From positions 244,045-308,044 of the forward strand of contig NZ_WNLA01000005.1 in the NCBI RefSeq assembly GCF_009720865.1: a stretch of DNA of 64,000 nt, given 5' to 3'. The notes beneath the pieces are model-generated. The model had not been told where the DNA came from. It ran no database searches and was given only the letters and a program-made list of their open reading frames with translations. The stretch comes from Pseudoduganella ginsengisoli (lineage in GTDB: Bacteria; Pseudomonadota; Gammaproteobacteria; Burkholderiales; Burkholderiaceae_D). Each line of letters starts with the position of its first letter. Positions within the stretch are counted from its first letter, which is position 1. Below, in pieces: positions 55,659-64,000 of the stretch. The position numbers and the translations under genes were made by a program.

Positions 55659-56225
55659 ATGACCAAAGAAGCATTTAGTGAACAGGACTGGCGCCGCTTC
55701 CTGGCCAGTCTGGGCGAAGACCCGGACCGTCCCGGCTTGCTGGAAACGCCGCACCGCGTGTCCAAAGCATGGAAGCAATGGACGGCAGGCTACGAACAAG
55801 ACCCGGCCGAACTGTTGAAAGTGTTTGAAGACGGCGCCGAGCAATACAATGAATTGATCGTGGTAAAAGGCATTCCTGTCTACAGCCACTGCGAACACCA
55901 CCTGGCGCCATTCTTTGGCAAAGCCACCGTCGGTTATGTCCCGAACGGCAAGATTGTCGGTTTGTCCAAGCTGACCCGCCTGGTGGATTGCTTCTCGCGC
56001 CGCCTGCAAGTGCAGGAGCGCATGACGCAGCAAATCGCCAATGCGCTGATGGATGCGCTGGAACCGAAAGCTGTCGGCGTGGTGGTGAAATGCCGCCACC
56101 TGTGTATGGAAAGCCGCGGCATCCGTACTCCCGGCGAAGAAACCGTGACGTCCGCCATGCTGGGCGAATTGCAGCCGAACCTGGCGCTGCGCACGGAATT
56201 TTTAGCCCTGGCGCGCGAGGCTTAA
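55659..56225 (+). CDS. folE: GTP cyclohydrolase I
   Basis: The 188-residue protein has the FolE zinc and active-site residues: SHCEHHLAPF, VGLSKLTRLVDCFSRR and VVKCRHLCMESRG. It converts GTP to dihydroneopterin triphosphate for tetrahydrofolate. The start at 55659 gives the normal length; a longer frame upstream is not supported. The next gene begins 3 bases after its stop. Confidence 0.95.
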   Translation: MTKEAFSEQDWRRFLASLGEDPDRPGLLETPHRVSKAWKQWTAGYEQDPAELLKVFEDGAEQYNELIVVKGIPVYSHCEHHLAPFFGKATVGYVPNGKIVGLSKLTRLVDCFSRRLQVQERMTQQIANALMDALEPKAVGVVVKCRHLCMESRGIRTPGEETVTSAMLGELQPNLALRTEFLALAREA

Positions 56226-56228
56226 AAA

Positions 56229-57641
56229 ATGGGCGGCGCGGCAATCGAGTGGCAAAGCGGCGATTTATCCGCCGCCTTCAAACTGGCGGCCGGTAATGGC
56301 CGTCCCCTGTTCCTGTACTGGGGCGCGGGCTGGTGCCCGCCGTGCAACCGCGTCAAAGCGGATATTTTCAGCCGTTCGGATTTTGCGCAGCGCATGCGCA
56401 ACTTGCTGCCATTCTGGCTCGATGGCGATGCGCCAGGCGCGCAGGCGCTGGCCGCGCAATACCGCTTGCGCAGCTACCCGACGCTGGTGCTGTTCAGCCC
56501 GGAAGGCCGTGAAATCACGCGCTTGCCGTGCGAACTCGATGGGGAACAATTTATTGCCGCGCTCGATATCGCGCTGGCCGCGCAACATACGGCTGCCGCG
56601 TCGCTGCAAGCGGCGCTGAACGGTTCCCGTGCACTGGATGAAGCCGAGTGGTCGTTGCTGAGCCTGTATTCGTGGGATACCGACGAAGGCAATTTGTCGT
56701 CGGCGGCGGAACAGCCTGCCGTGCTGGCGCGGCTGGCGGCGGCCTGCCCACCGGGCGATGCATGCGCCAAGGCGGCAGCCCGCCTGCACTTGCACGCGCA
56801 AGTGGCAGCGGCGGGGCGGATTGCCACGGGTGGCCCGGCCGGCAATGCGTCGGCCAGCGCTGCGCAGGCTGCGGCTGCCATTGCGGCAGCGGCAGACCGT
56901 TTATTGGCCGTGTTTGGCGACCCGCATCTGGCGCGCGCCAATATGGACATCCTCGTCAACAGCGGCGTGAATTTGATCAAGTGGTCCGGCGCCCGCCAGG
57001 CGGAACTGGTGAGTGCACTGGGCCAGGCGGCACGCGGCTTTGCTGCGGACCCCAGCCTGTCAGCCGGCGACCGTTTGATGGCCGTGCGTTTGCAAATGCG
57101 CATGGTACGCATCGGTGCACCGGCTGACGGCATGGTGGACCTCGTGAAGCAGACCGTGGAACAGGTGCTGGAAGCGGAAGCCGACCCGTATGCACGCCAT
57201 ACATTGGTCAATACGGCCGTCAGCGCATTGAATGACGCGGGCTTGCCGCAGCAGGCGGAAGCGTTATTGCAGTCGGAACTGGTGTCGTCGCATTCGCCGT
57301 ATTACTTCATGCTGAGCCTGGCGTCGGCAGCGCGCCGCCGTGGCGATACGGCAGGGACGCTGCGCTGGTATGAACAAGCGTGGGCAGCGGCGGAAGGCAG
57401 CGCTACGCGCTTACAGTGGGGCACGACGTATTTGACCAGCGTGCTGGATTTGACGCCGCAGGATTTGCCGCGCATCGAGGCGGCGGCAGCGGAACTGGCG
57501 CAGGAAATTGCCGGCAACCCCGATGCCTACCAGCAGCGCAACCGTACGCAATTGCAGCGGCTGGCCAGCAAGCTGGCGCTGCTGACGGTGCCGGGGCCGC
57601 ATGCGAGTGCATTGCAGCGCACGCTGACCAGCAACCTGTAA
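56229..57641 (+). CDS. Thioredoxin-fold protein with helical C-terminal repeat region
   Basis: The first about 115 residues form a thioredoxin domain with active site WCPPC and a cis-proline stretch RSYPTLVLF. The remaining about 350 residues are Ala-rich and helical, with TPR-like units near the end (AEALLQSELVSSHSPYYFM, GTLRWYEQAWAAAEG). No signal peptide is present, so it is probably a cytoplasmic thiol-disulfide protein with a helical scaffold. The partner is unknown. It is translated directly after folE. Confidence 0.82.
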   Translation: MGGAAIEWQSGDLSAAFKLAAGNGRPLFLYWGAGWCPPCNRVKADIFSRSDFAQRMRNLLPFWLDGDAPGAQALAAQYRLRSYPTLVLFSPEGREITRLPCELDGEQFIAALDIALAAQHTAAASLQAALNGSRALDEAEWSLLSLYSWDTDEGNLSSAAEQPAVLARLAAACPPGDACAKAAARLHLHAQVAAAGRIATGGPAGNASASAAQAAAAIAAAADRLLAVFGDPHLARANMDILVNSGVNLIKWSGARQAELVSALGQAARGFAADPSLSAGDRLMAVRLQMRMVRIGAPADGMVDLVKQTVEQVLEAEADPYARHTLVNTAVSALNDAGLPQQAEALLQSELVSSHSPYYFMLSLASAARRRGDTAGTLRWYEQAWAAAEGSATRLQWGTTYLTSVLDLTPQDLPRIEAAAAELAQEIAGNPDAYQQRNRTQLQRLASKLALLTVPGPHASALQRTLTSNL

Positions 57642-57644
57642 CCG

Positions 57645-57731
57645 TAAGGCGGGTTTTATGGGGGCGCCGAGCCAAACCCGCCTGCGTCCGCCGCGTTGAC
57701 GCTGGCGGCGGCGTTTTAAAAGCCGCCCTAA
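57645..57731. repeat. Palindromic intergenic element
   Basis: The stretch GGCGGGTTTT...CCAAACCCGCC at 57648-57682 is an inverted repeat, and a TAAGGCGG / CCGCCCTAA pair closes the whole element. The first part is clearly related to the element starting at 61014 (shared CGGGTTT...GCCGAG.CAAA.CCGC). It lies between two convergent genes and could act as a terminator or REP-type site. Confidence 0.75.
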
Positions 57732-57763
57732 GGAATCGCACTGGGGGCCAAGGCTGGCCCGGT

Positions 57764-59500
57764 TTACTTTGCTGTTTCGCGCACCGATTTGAATTCCGCC
57801 CAGGCTTTCCATTGCGGCCCAGCTGCATCTTGCGCCGCACGGTACCCCGCCTGGAACAGTAATTCCGCATCCTGCGCCGCGCCCGCCATATCCCAGTCCG
57901 GCTGCACCGTATCATTGACCGTGTGGTAATCGCGCGCAGTATATTGCGCCAGCTTGGCCGCCTGGTTGGGCGCCTTGCCCACGTAATCCACACCGCCCTG
58001 CGTAAAGATCACCGGCACGCCCGAACGGGCAAATTCAAACTGGTCGCCCCGGTAAAACATGCCGGACTCCGCATGCACTTCCGGCTTCACGACCCGGCCC
58101 TGCGCCTTGGCCGCCGCCATTACCAGTTCATCCGCCGCGGACTTGCCATGGCCGGACAAGATCACGTCGCGCGTCTTGCCCCACACATTCATGCCGTCGA
58201 GGTTGATGGTGACGACAGTCTTAGCCAGCGGCAGCACCGGATGGCGCGTATAGAATTGCGCCCCCAACAAACCCCGTTCTTCACCCGTGGTCAGCACGAA
58301 CAGCACTGTGCGCTTGGGCGCTTGGGCGGGCGGCAGCGCTTTATACGTGCGGGCGATTTCCAGCAGCGCGGCAACGCCGGTGGCGTTATCCAGCGCGCCA
58401 TGGAAAATCTGTTTCGACCGGGGCCCTGGCAACGTATCGTCAATGCCGAAATGGTCCCAGTGCGCCGTGTACACGACTGCTTCATCTTTTAATTTCGGGT
58501 CGGCGCCATCGATCTTGCCCACCACGTTGTGCGACGCCATGTCGCCCCACGCATTGGCGACGGCCATATTGACGGTCACGCCCAGCGGCACCGGCTTGAA
58601 GTCGCGCGACAGCGCGGCTTTCTTCAGCGTGTCGAAATCATGTCCGCCGGCCTTGAACATGTCGCGCGCCCGCGCCAGGCTCAGCCAGCCCGGCACCGGC
58701 GGTAAACCCGGCGTATCGCCCTTGACCTTGATGCCGTAATTGCCGCGCCCGAAGCTGTTGCGCACGACGTCATAAGGATAGCCTGCCGCCTTCGTCTCAT
58801 GCACGATCAGCGCGCCGGCCGCCCCCAGCTTCGCTGCCATGGCGAACTTGTAAGTCCAGCGGCCGTAATACGTCATGGCCGCACCGCCGAATATGGCGTC
58901 GTCCAGCTTGTTTTTCTTCTTCGGATCCGGCAGCGGCGGATCATTGATCAGCATGACCAGGGTCTTGCCTTTTAAATCCGCCCCCTTGTAATCATCCCAC
59001 TGGAATTCCGGCGCCGTCACGCCATAGCCGACAAACACCAGCTCGGAATTGGCCACGCTGACCTTGCGTTCTGCGCGCATTGACCAGGCAATGAAATCTT
59101 CCGGATAAGCCAGCGCCACGCTCTTGCCGCCCACTGCCGCATAGGACAGCGCCGGCGTTGACTGCATATACATCATCGGCACGTTTTGCAGGTAGCCGCC
59201 ATCGGGCATGGCTGGCGCAATGCCGGCTTTCTTGAAGACTTCCTGCAAATAGTTGACGGTGACGGTTTCACCCCGGGAACCGGGAGCGCGGCCTTCGAAT
59301 TCATCGGAGGCCAGCGCCTGCACGTGGCGCAGCATGGCGGCGCCATCGATTTTTACGGCAGGCTGGCCGCTGTGGGATTCAGGACGCTGCTCCGCGCGCA
59401 GCGTGTGCGCGACCGGTGGCGCTGCCGCATAGACTGGAAAAACAGCCGGTACGGACAGGGCCAGCAACAGGGCAAAAGCTGGGCGGGAAGGCATGGTCAT
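57764..59500 (-). CDS. Secreted M28-family metallopeptidase with PA-like domain
   Basis: The 578-residue protein has a Sec signal peptide (hydrophobic FALLLALSVPAVF, likely cleavage after AAA). An insertion follows with the PA-domain look (GADLKGKTLVMLINDPP). The M28 catalytic core has TAHWDHFG, GALDNATGVAALLE, TTGEERGLLG and NLDGMN for the two zinc ions. It is likely a periplasmic or extracellular aminopeptidase. The ATG two codons downstream is an alternative start. Confidence 0.92.
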   Translation of the reverse strand: MTMPSRPAFALLLALSVPAVFPVYAAAPPVAHTLRAEQRPESHSGQPAVKIDGAAMLRHVQALASDEFEGRAPGSRGETVTVNYLQEVFKKAGIAPAMPDGGYLQNVPMMYMQSTPALSYAAVGGKSVALAYPEDFIAWSMRAERKVSVANSELVFVGYGVTAPEFQWDDYKGADLKGKTLVMLINDPPLPDPKKKNKLDDAIFGGAAMTYYGRWTYKFAMAAKLGAAGALIVHETKAAGYPYDVVRNSFGRGNYGIKVKGDTPGLPPVPGWLSLARARDMFKAGGHDFDTLKKAALSRDFKPVPLGVTVNMAVANAWGDMASHNVVGKIDGADPKLKDEAVVYTAHWDHFGIDDTLPGPRSKQIFHGALDNATGVAALLEIARTYKALPPAQAPKRTVLFVLTTGEERGLLGAQFYTRHPVLPLAKTVVTINLDGMNVWGKTRDVILSGHGKSAADELVMAAAKAQGRVVKPEVHAESGMFYRGDQFEFARSGVPVIFTQGGVDYVGKAPNQAAKLAQYTARDYHTVNDTVQPDWDMAGAAQDAELLFQAGYRAAQDAAGPQWKAWAEFKSVRETAK

Positions 59501-59536
59501 CTGGAAATATTGCTCAAAGTATCTATTGTGTCACAG

Positions 59537-60433
59537 TTATTCCAGCTGCATCACTTGCGCCAGCCAGTCGACAAATACCCGCACCCGGGGTGACAAGTGC
59601 CGGTTATGCGAGTAAACAATGGAAATCGGCAGCGGCGCCGGTCGCCATTGCGGCAAGACTTCTTCCAGTTCACCACACGCCAGCAAGCCATCGAGCCCCG
59701 CACGCGGCATCTGGATCAGCCCCAGTCCCGCCCGGCAGGCCGCCAGATACGCTTCCGTGCTGCTGACGGACACGCGGCTGCGCAGCGCCAGGGTTTTCAC
59801 GGCGCCATGTTCATCCACATATTCCCAGGGAAAATCGCGCCCCGTCAGGCTGGAAAAGTAATTGACCGCCTGGTGGCGGGACAGTTCCGCCGGCGATTGC
59901 GGACGCCCATGCGCGTCCAGGTAACTGCGCGCCGCCACGTTGATTTGTTCCATCTCGCCCAGGCGGCGCGCAATCAGCGTGGAATCGCGCAGCACGCCGC
60001 TGCGGATGGCGCAATCAATGCCTTCGCCGGCCAGGTCGGCCATGCGGTCGTTCGAGCCCAGCCGCACGTCGATGTCCGGATACTGGCGCAGGAAATCCGG
60101 CAGCGCCGGTATGACCGTGTGGTGCGCGGCCCGCTCCGGCAAATCCACACGGATGGTGCCCGACGGCCGCCGCCCATCGCCTAAAAACAGTGCATTGACA
60201 TCTTCCAGCTCGCTGAGCAGGGCAGTGCAGCGGTCCAGGTAAATCATGCCTTCCACGGTCAGGCTGACTTTGCGCGTGGTCCGCTGCAGCAGCCGCACGC
60301 CGAGTTTTTGCTCGATTGCTTGCACGGCATTGGTCACGGTCGGACGGGGCAACTCCAGTTGTTCCGCCGCCTGCGTGAAACTGCGGGCGTCGGCAACAGC
60401 CTTGAAGATGTGCATGGCGCGGAACTGGTCCAT
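59537..60433 (-). CDS. LysR-family transcriptional regulator
   Basis: The 298-residue protein has the N-terminal winged helix-turn-helix of LysR proteins (FTQAAEQLELPRPTVTNAVQAIEQKLG and RTTRKVSLT, about residues 18-60) and a periplasmic-binding-like effector domain. It closely follows the CrgA-type subgroup pattern (SGTIRVDLPERAAHHTVIPALPDFL in pieces). Its target is not shown by the sequence. It is divergent from the small DUF4148 gene, a common arrangement for LysR regulators. Confidence 0.93.
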   Translation of the reverse strand: MDQFRAMHIFKAVADARSFTQAAEQLELPRPTVTNAVQAIEQKLGVRLLQRTTRKVSLTVEGMIYLDRCTALLSELEDVNALFLGDGRRPSGTIRVDLPERAAHHTVIPALPDFLRQYPDIDVRLGSNDRMADLAGEGIDCAIRSGVLRDSTLIARRLGEMEQINVAARSYLDAHGRPQSPAELSRHQAVNYFSSLTGRDFPWEYVDEHGAVKTLALRSRVSVSSTEAYLAACRAGLGLIQMPRAGLDGLLACGELEEVLPQWRPAPLPISIVYSHNRHLSPRVRVFVDWLAQVMQLE

Positions 60434-60623
60434 TGTTAAGCTTGGCCGAATAAAGTGAGTTGAACAGCATTATTTGTTAGCAAAACTCACCATAGCATAA
60501 TGGCCCTGTCCCTACCAATTCATCGGATTATCGAATAGTTGTGTACAGATTTTTGCGCTTTTTTATCGGTTAATTCAATCCTATGATGGGTTCATCGACA
60601 ACATCTTCCTGAAGGAGCCCATC

Positions 60624-61001
60624 ATGAAAGCCCAATTCCTTGCTACCGCCACCCTGTTGCTGGCCACCGGCGCTGCTTTTGCCCAGTCTGACGTGTATGA
60701 ATTCGTGCAGCAAAACCAGCAACAGAAATCCGCCTTGACCCGTGAACAGGTCAAAGCCGAAGTGTTGCGCGCCCGCGCCGCTGGCGAGCTGGACTTCAAT
60801 GAAGGTAACTATCCACCCGTGCAGCACACGGCATCGGCGTTGACCCGTGAACAAGTGAAAGCAGAAGTGCTGGCCGCCCGCGCCAATGGCGAGCTGGATT
60901 TCCAGGAAGCGCAATACAACGGGTTCTTTGATGCGCGCTATACGCCGCGCCAGCAGGCAACGATGACGGCCACGGCGAAAGCCAAAAAGGCCGCGCAGTA
61001 A
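60624..61001 (+). CDS. DUF4148-family small exported protein
   Basis: The 125-residue protein has a signal peptide (MKAQFLATATLLLATGAAFA) and two copies of the DUF4148-type segment ALTREQVKAEV..AR..GELDF. GGAG lies 8 bases before the ATG, and a TATGAT -10 element lies about 40 bases upstream. The family is common in Burkholderiales and its function is unknown. Confidence 0.9.
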   Translation: MKAQFLATATLLLATGAAFAQSDVYEFVQQNQQQKSALTREQVKAEVLRARAAGELDFNEGNYPPVQHTASALTREQVKAEVLAARANGELDFQEAQYNGFFDARYTPRQQATMTATAKAKKAAQ

Positions 61002-61013
61002 CCACGTGAAGCC

Positions 61014-61116
61014 GGGCGGGTTTGACGGGAATGCCGAGTCAAATCCGCGGGGCCGCCGAGGCCATGCATGCGTCCACGTGGCGCGCGCATGGCGGCCTCG
61101 TAGAGTCCGCCCTACG
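61014..61116. repeat. Palindromic intergenic element
   Basis: It contains GGGCGGGTTTGACG...GAGTCAAATCCGC, an inverted repeat sharing its core with the element starting at 57645. It contains a second palindromic pair CCGCCGAGGCC / GGCCTCG-like and ends in GTCCGCCCTACG as the element starting at 32533 does. It fills the gap between two convergent genes. Confidence 0.75.
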
Positions 61117-61138
61117 CATTTGACGCCAGTGGCACGGT

Positions 61139-61567
61139 TTAATTTGCCGGGGCTGCGGCCGGCGCCGCTTCTTCAAACACCAGCTTGTTCTTGGCATCGA
61201 CCTTGAACGTCCCCACCTTGTCCCCCGTCACTGGCCCGCCTTCGCCGATCAGTGCGCAGTTTTGCGTCTCCACTTGCCACACCTGGTTGCCATTGCGCAG
61301 GCTCCAGTGGTTTTCTGGCTGGGCAAAGACTTCCAGGTCCACTTCATCGACCAGCATTTCCCCCAGCGGGATCTGGCGCTGGCAGTCCGGCATGCGCGTG
61401 GCCACGAGAATCACGCGGACATTGTCGTTCCAAAAGTAATCCTGCTGGCGCCGTACCGACAACGTGTGCTGGTTGCTGCCTTTGTCCACGTAATACGTGG
61501 CGCTGTCGCGCGCGCAGGCTGTCAGCAGCAGGGGGAGCAGGGCAATAAGCGAGGTGGACAGGCGCAT
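61139..61567 (-). CDS. Small hypothetical lipoprotein
   Basis: The start at 61567 gives 142 residues with a lipoprotein signal MRLSTSLIALLPLLLTAC (lipobox LTAC, Cys18). The mature part has two further Cys (PDCQ and QNCAL), which could form a disulfide. No family is recognised. A longer upstream frame overlaps the opposite-strand kinase gene and is rejected. Confidence 0.8.
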   Translation of the reverse strand: MRLSTSLIALLPLLLTACARDSATYYVDKGSNQHTLSVRRQQDYFWNDNVRVILVATRMPDCQRQIPLGEMLVDEVDLEVFAQPENHWSLRNGNQVWQVETQNCALIGEGGPVTGDKVGTFKVDAKNKLVFEEAAPAAAPAN

Positions 61568-61715
61568 GGCAAACGGGCAAAGTTGGCAGGTCAGTCCATT
61601 ATAGCCAGCCCATTCCGGCAGCGGTACAGCTGCCCGCACGATTGCCTGTGGCGGTGCGATAAAAATTGCATTTGGACTAAACTTGTGGCTCTCAAGCGAA
61701 AACCCAGACTTCACC

Positions 61716-64000
61716 ATGACCGGCTCCACACCGCAGGACGACCGTAGTTTCCGCCGCATCCTGAACCGCAATATCACGCTGCCGCTGGTGGCCGGCATCG
61801 TCAATGTTGCTGTGTTTATTGGTTTGTTGCTGTACCTGCTGAATGTGCTGTCGTGGGTGGAACACTCGCAGCGCGCCATCAGCCAGGCTAATGAAATCGG
61901 CAAGCTGGCTGTGGAAATGGAGTCCGGCATGCGCGGCTTCCTGCTGACGGGCGATGAAGCGTTTCTCGCGCCATACCAGTTATCACGGCCTAAGCTGCAA
62001 ACGGGGCTGGCCGACCTGCGGAAACTGGTCGAAGATAATCCGCCGCAAGCAAGCCACGTGGCCGCCATCGCGGCCCAGCAACAGCAGTGGGAACGCTATG
62101 CGCAACTGGTGATTGATTTGCGCCGCAATGGCGGCGATTACCTGGGCCCGGTGAAATCAGGGCGGGGCAAGCTGGAATTCGATGAAGTGCGTTCGCAACT
62201 GCAGCAATTCCTCGTGGCGGAACAGCGGCTGCTGACGGAACGCAGCGATGATGCGCGCACGGTGACCAACTGGTCCGTCGCCTCCTTCCTGATTATCAGC
62301 CTGGTGGTGGGGGGCGTACTGGCCATGAATGGCCGGCGCGACATGACGCGTTTGTCCGACTTGTTTGGCGCCGCGCTGCGTGAGCAACGCGAGCATGCGG
62401 AACGTTTGCAGGAACAAAGCTGGCTGCGCGGCGGCCAGAGCCAGCTGGCGGAAAAAGGCATCGGCCAGATGGCGCTGCCCCAGTTGTCGGAAGCGCTGCT
62501 GCGCTTCCTGTCTGAATACCTGGGCGTGGCAGTGGGCGCGCTGTATGTGCGTGAAGCGGACGGCACCTTGCGCCGCACGGCGGCCTACGGTTATAGCCGT
62601 GAGGATTTGCAGCGCGACCCGCTGGTGCTGGCCGGTGAAGGACAAATCTGGCAAGCCGCCGAGCAGCGCCGCCTGATCCGGCTGGACGACGTGCCGGACG
62701 ATTACGTGCAAATCAGTTCCGCGCTGGGCGCAGCGAGGCCCCGCCATGTGCTGCTGGCGCCGGTCGACAGCAATGGCATTGTCAACGGCGTCGTGGAGCT
62801 GGGCTTTTTGCAGGCGCCGCTGCCGCGCCACATCGACTTCGTGAAGCAGGCGGCAGCCAATATCGGCACGGCGATCGACGCCACGCTGGCGCGCCAGCGC
62901 CTGGCCGAAGTGCTGGCCGAAACCCAGCAATTGAATGAGGAATTGCAGGTGCAGCAGGAAGAACTGCGCACGGCCAACGAGGAACTGGAAGAACAGTCGA
63001 AGGTGCTGGAAGAATCGCAAGCCAGCCTGGAAAACCAGAAAGCGGAACTGGAACAGACCAACGAACAATTGTCGGAACAGGCGCTGGCGCTGGACCAGCG
63101 CAACGTGGCGCTGGCTGAAGTGCGCCGGCAGCTGGAACTGCGGGCGCTCGAACTGGAACGCGCCAGCCAGTACAAGTCGCAATTCCTCGCGAATATGTCG
63201 CATGAATTGCGCACGCCGCTGAACAGTTCGCTGATACTTGCCAAGCTGCTGTCGGAAAACAGCAGCGGCAACCTCAACGACGAGCAAGTGCGCTTTGCGC
63301 AAACCATCTACTCGGCCGGCAATGATTTGCTGAATTTGATCAACGATATCCTCGACATTTCCAAAGTCGAAGCGGGCAAGCTGGAACTCGCGCCGGAACA
63401 GTTGGACGTGCGCCATGTGGCGGACAGCCTGGCGCAAATCTTTGACCCCATCGCCCGCGACAAGCAGCTGGCATTCCACGTGGAGCTGGGGCCGGATGTG
63501 CCCACCGCAATGTTCACGGACCGCCAGCGTCTCGAGCAAATCCTGAAGAACCTGCTGGCCAATGCCATCAAATTCACGGACCACGGCCAGGTGTCGCTGC
63601 GCATTACCGTGGCCAGCGAAGGGTGCCTGTCCTTTGCCGTGATGGATTCTGGCATCGGCATCGCGCCGGAACACCACGAAGCGATTTTCGGCGCATTCCA
63701 GCAGGCCGATGGCAGCACCAGCCGCCGATATGGCGGCAGCGGCCTGGGGCTAGCCATCTCACGGGACTTGGCGCGCCTGCTGGGCGGGAATATCACGCTG
63801 GCCAGCGCGCCGGGCGAAGGCAGCACCTTTACGCTGGCTTTGCCCGTGTGGTACGTGCCGCAGAAACAGGGCGGCGCCGTGCAGGGAAGTGCAGCGGGGG
63901 GCTTGGCGGCGCAACAGCATGGCGCATCGGCTGGCGCTGCAGCGGATACGGCAGCGCCATCGCATGGCGCCGGGGCTGGCGCCGCGCCGGCGGCGCCACC
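61716..64000 (+). CDS. CHASE3-GAF hybrid-type sensor histidine kinase (3' end outside window)
   Basis: The frame opens at ATG 61716 and stays open to the edge of the window. A transmembrane helix (about 18-40) and a CHASE3 sensor domain with SGMRGFLLTGDEAFL are followed by a second membrane helix (about 190-210) and a GAF-type domain. A long coiled coil (about 400-490) leads to HisKA with MSHELRTPL (His496). The ATPase domain has N-box LANAIKF (N616) and G1 DSGIGIAP (D644), plus RRYGGSGLGL. After the kinase core is an Ala/Gly-rich linker, so receiver and HPt domains probably lie beyond the edge. It is an inner-membrane stress or signal sensor; the ligand is unknown. Confidence 0.92.
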   Translation, partial: MTGSTPQDDRSFRRILNRNITLPLVAGIVNVAVFIGLLLYLLNVLSWVEHSQRAISQANEIGKLAVEMESGMRGFLLTGDEAFLAPYQLSRPKLQTGLADLRKLVEDNPPQASHVAAIAAQQQQWERYAQLVIDLRRNGGDYLGPVKSGRGKLEFDEVRSQLQQFLVAEQRLLTERSDDARTVTNWSVASFLIISLVVGGVLAMNGRRDMTRLSDLFGAALREQREHAERLQEQSWLRGGQSQLAEKGIGQMALPQLSEALLRFLSEYLGVAVGALYVREADGTLRRTAAYGYSREDLQRDPLVLAGEGQIWQAAEQRRLIRLDDVPDDYVQISSALGAARPRHVLLAPVDSNGIVNGVVELGFLQAPLPRHIDFVKQAAANIGTAIDATLARQRLAEVLAETQQLNEELQVQQEELRTANEELEEQSKVLEESQASLENQKAELEQTNEQLSEQALALDQRNVALAEVRRQLELRALELERASQYKSQFLANMSHELRTPLNSSLILAKLLSENSSGNLNDEQVRFAQTIYSAGNDLLNLINDILDISKVEAGKLELAPEQLDVRHVADSLAQIFDPIARDKQLAFHVELGPDVPTAMFTDRQRLEQILKNLLANAIKFTDHGQVSLRITVASEGCLSFAVMDSGIGIAPEHHEAIFGAFQQADGSTSRRYGGSGLGLAISRDLARLLGGNITLASAPGEGSTFTLALPVWYVPQKQGGAVQGSAAGGLAAQQHGASAGAAADTAAPSHGAGAGAAPAAP

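Noticed and set aside
61568..62068. Longer upstream extension of the lipoprotein frame
   Set aside because: It overlaps the histidine kinase on the other strand and would bury the lipoprotein signal in the middle of the protein.
62157..63677. 506-codon open frame on the minus strand
   Set aside because: It is the antisense shadow of the histidine kinase, whose GAF, coiled-coil, HisKA and ATPase motifs are all on the plus strand.

Overview
The window looks like a chromosomal segment of a GC-rich betaproteobacterium, most likely from the Oxalobacteraceae (Janthinobacterium/Duganella/Massilia type). That placement is inference from overall coding style, the DUF4148 protein and the giant repeat proteins; no rRNA or tRNA gene is present to confirm it.

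Layout. (1) 1-15735, plus strand: two giant Ser/Thr-rich octapeptide-repeat proteins (the first enters from outside the window) followed by a dedicated type I secretion ABC transporter and membrane-fusion protein. (2) 15732-16826, minus strand: an FAD oxidoreductase. (3) 16995-32525, plus strand: a tightly packed run of 17 genes. It starts with a GmhA-like isomerase and ends with a domain-swapped HldE-like kinase/nucleotidyltransferase and a sugar-1-phosphate nucleotidyltransferase. Between them are two epimerase/dehydratases, a split transketolase, a HAD phosphatase, an APH-fold kinase, three methyltransferase-type genes, a dehydrogenase, a cupin, an SDR, a GT-B-like protein and an acyltransferase. 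(4) 32633-45074, minus strand: rfbF-rfbG-rfbH for a CDP-3,6-dideoxyhexose, an HpcH/HpaI-type aldolase, an SDR, an AroB-like cyclase, another epimerase-type protein, a TPP-dependent acetolactate-synthase-like enzyme, a TPR-OGT-GT2 fusion glycosyltransferase and a small glycosyltransferase. (5) 45300-54584, minus strand: a third, 3094-residue repeat protein of the same kind. (6) 54758-64000: nudC, folE, a thioredoxin-fold protein, an M28 peptidase, a LysR regulator, a DUF4148 protein, a lipoprotein and a truncated CHASE3/GAF histidine kinase. These are ordinary chromosomal genes.

How it may work together. The glycan genes are bracketed by secreted giant proteins and their transporter. The glycan block has no Wzx flippase, Wzy polymerase, priming glycosyltransferase or export system, but it does carry a soluble O-GlcNAc-transferase-type enzyme fused to a GT2 domain. 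The most economical reading is a cytoplasmic O-glycosylation system. It would decorate the Ser/Thr-rich octad repeats with an unusual oligosaccharide, built from CDP-branched dideoxyhexose and/or NDP-heptose-derived units, before or during secretion by the type I system to the cell surface. The parts are recognised from sequence; the connection between them is inference.

Notable sequence facts. The first giant gene holds exact 654-bp tandem units (218 residues each). All three giants share a calcium-loop module and a common C-terminal tail. Three related palindromic elements each sit between convergent gene ends. Every intergenic gap is shorter than 300 bases.
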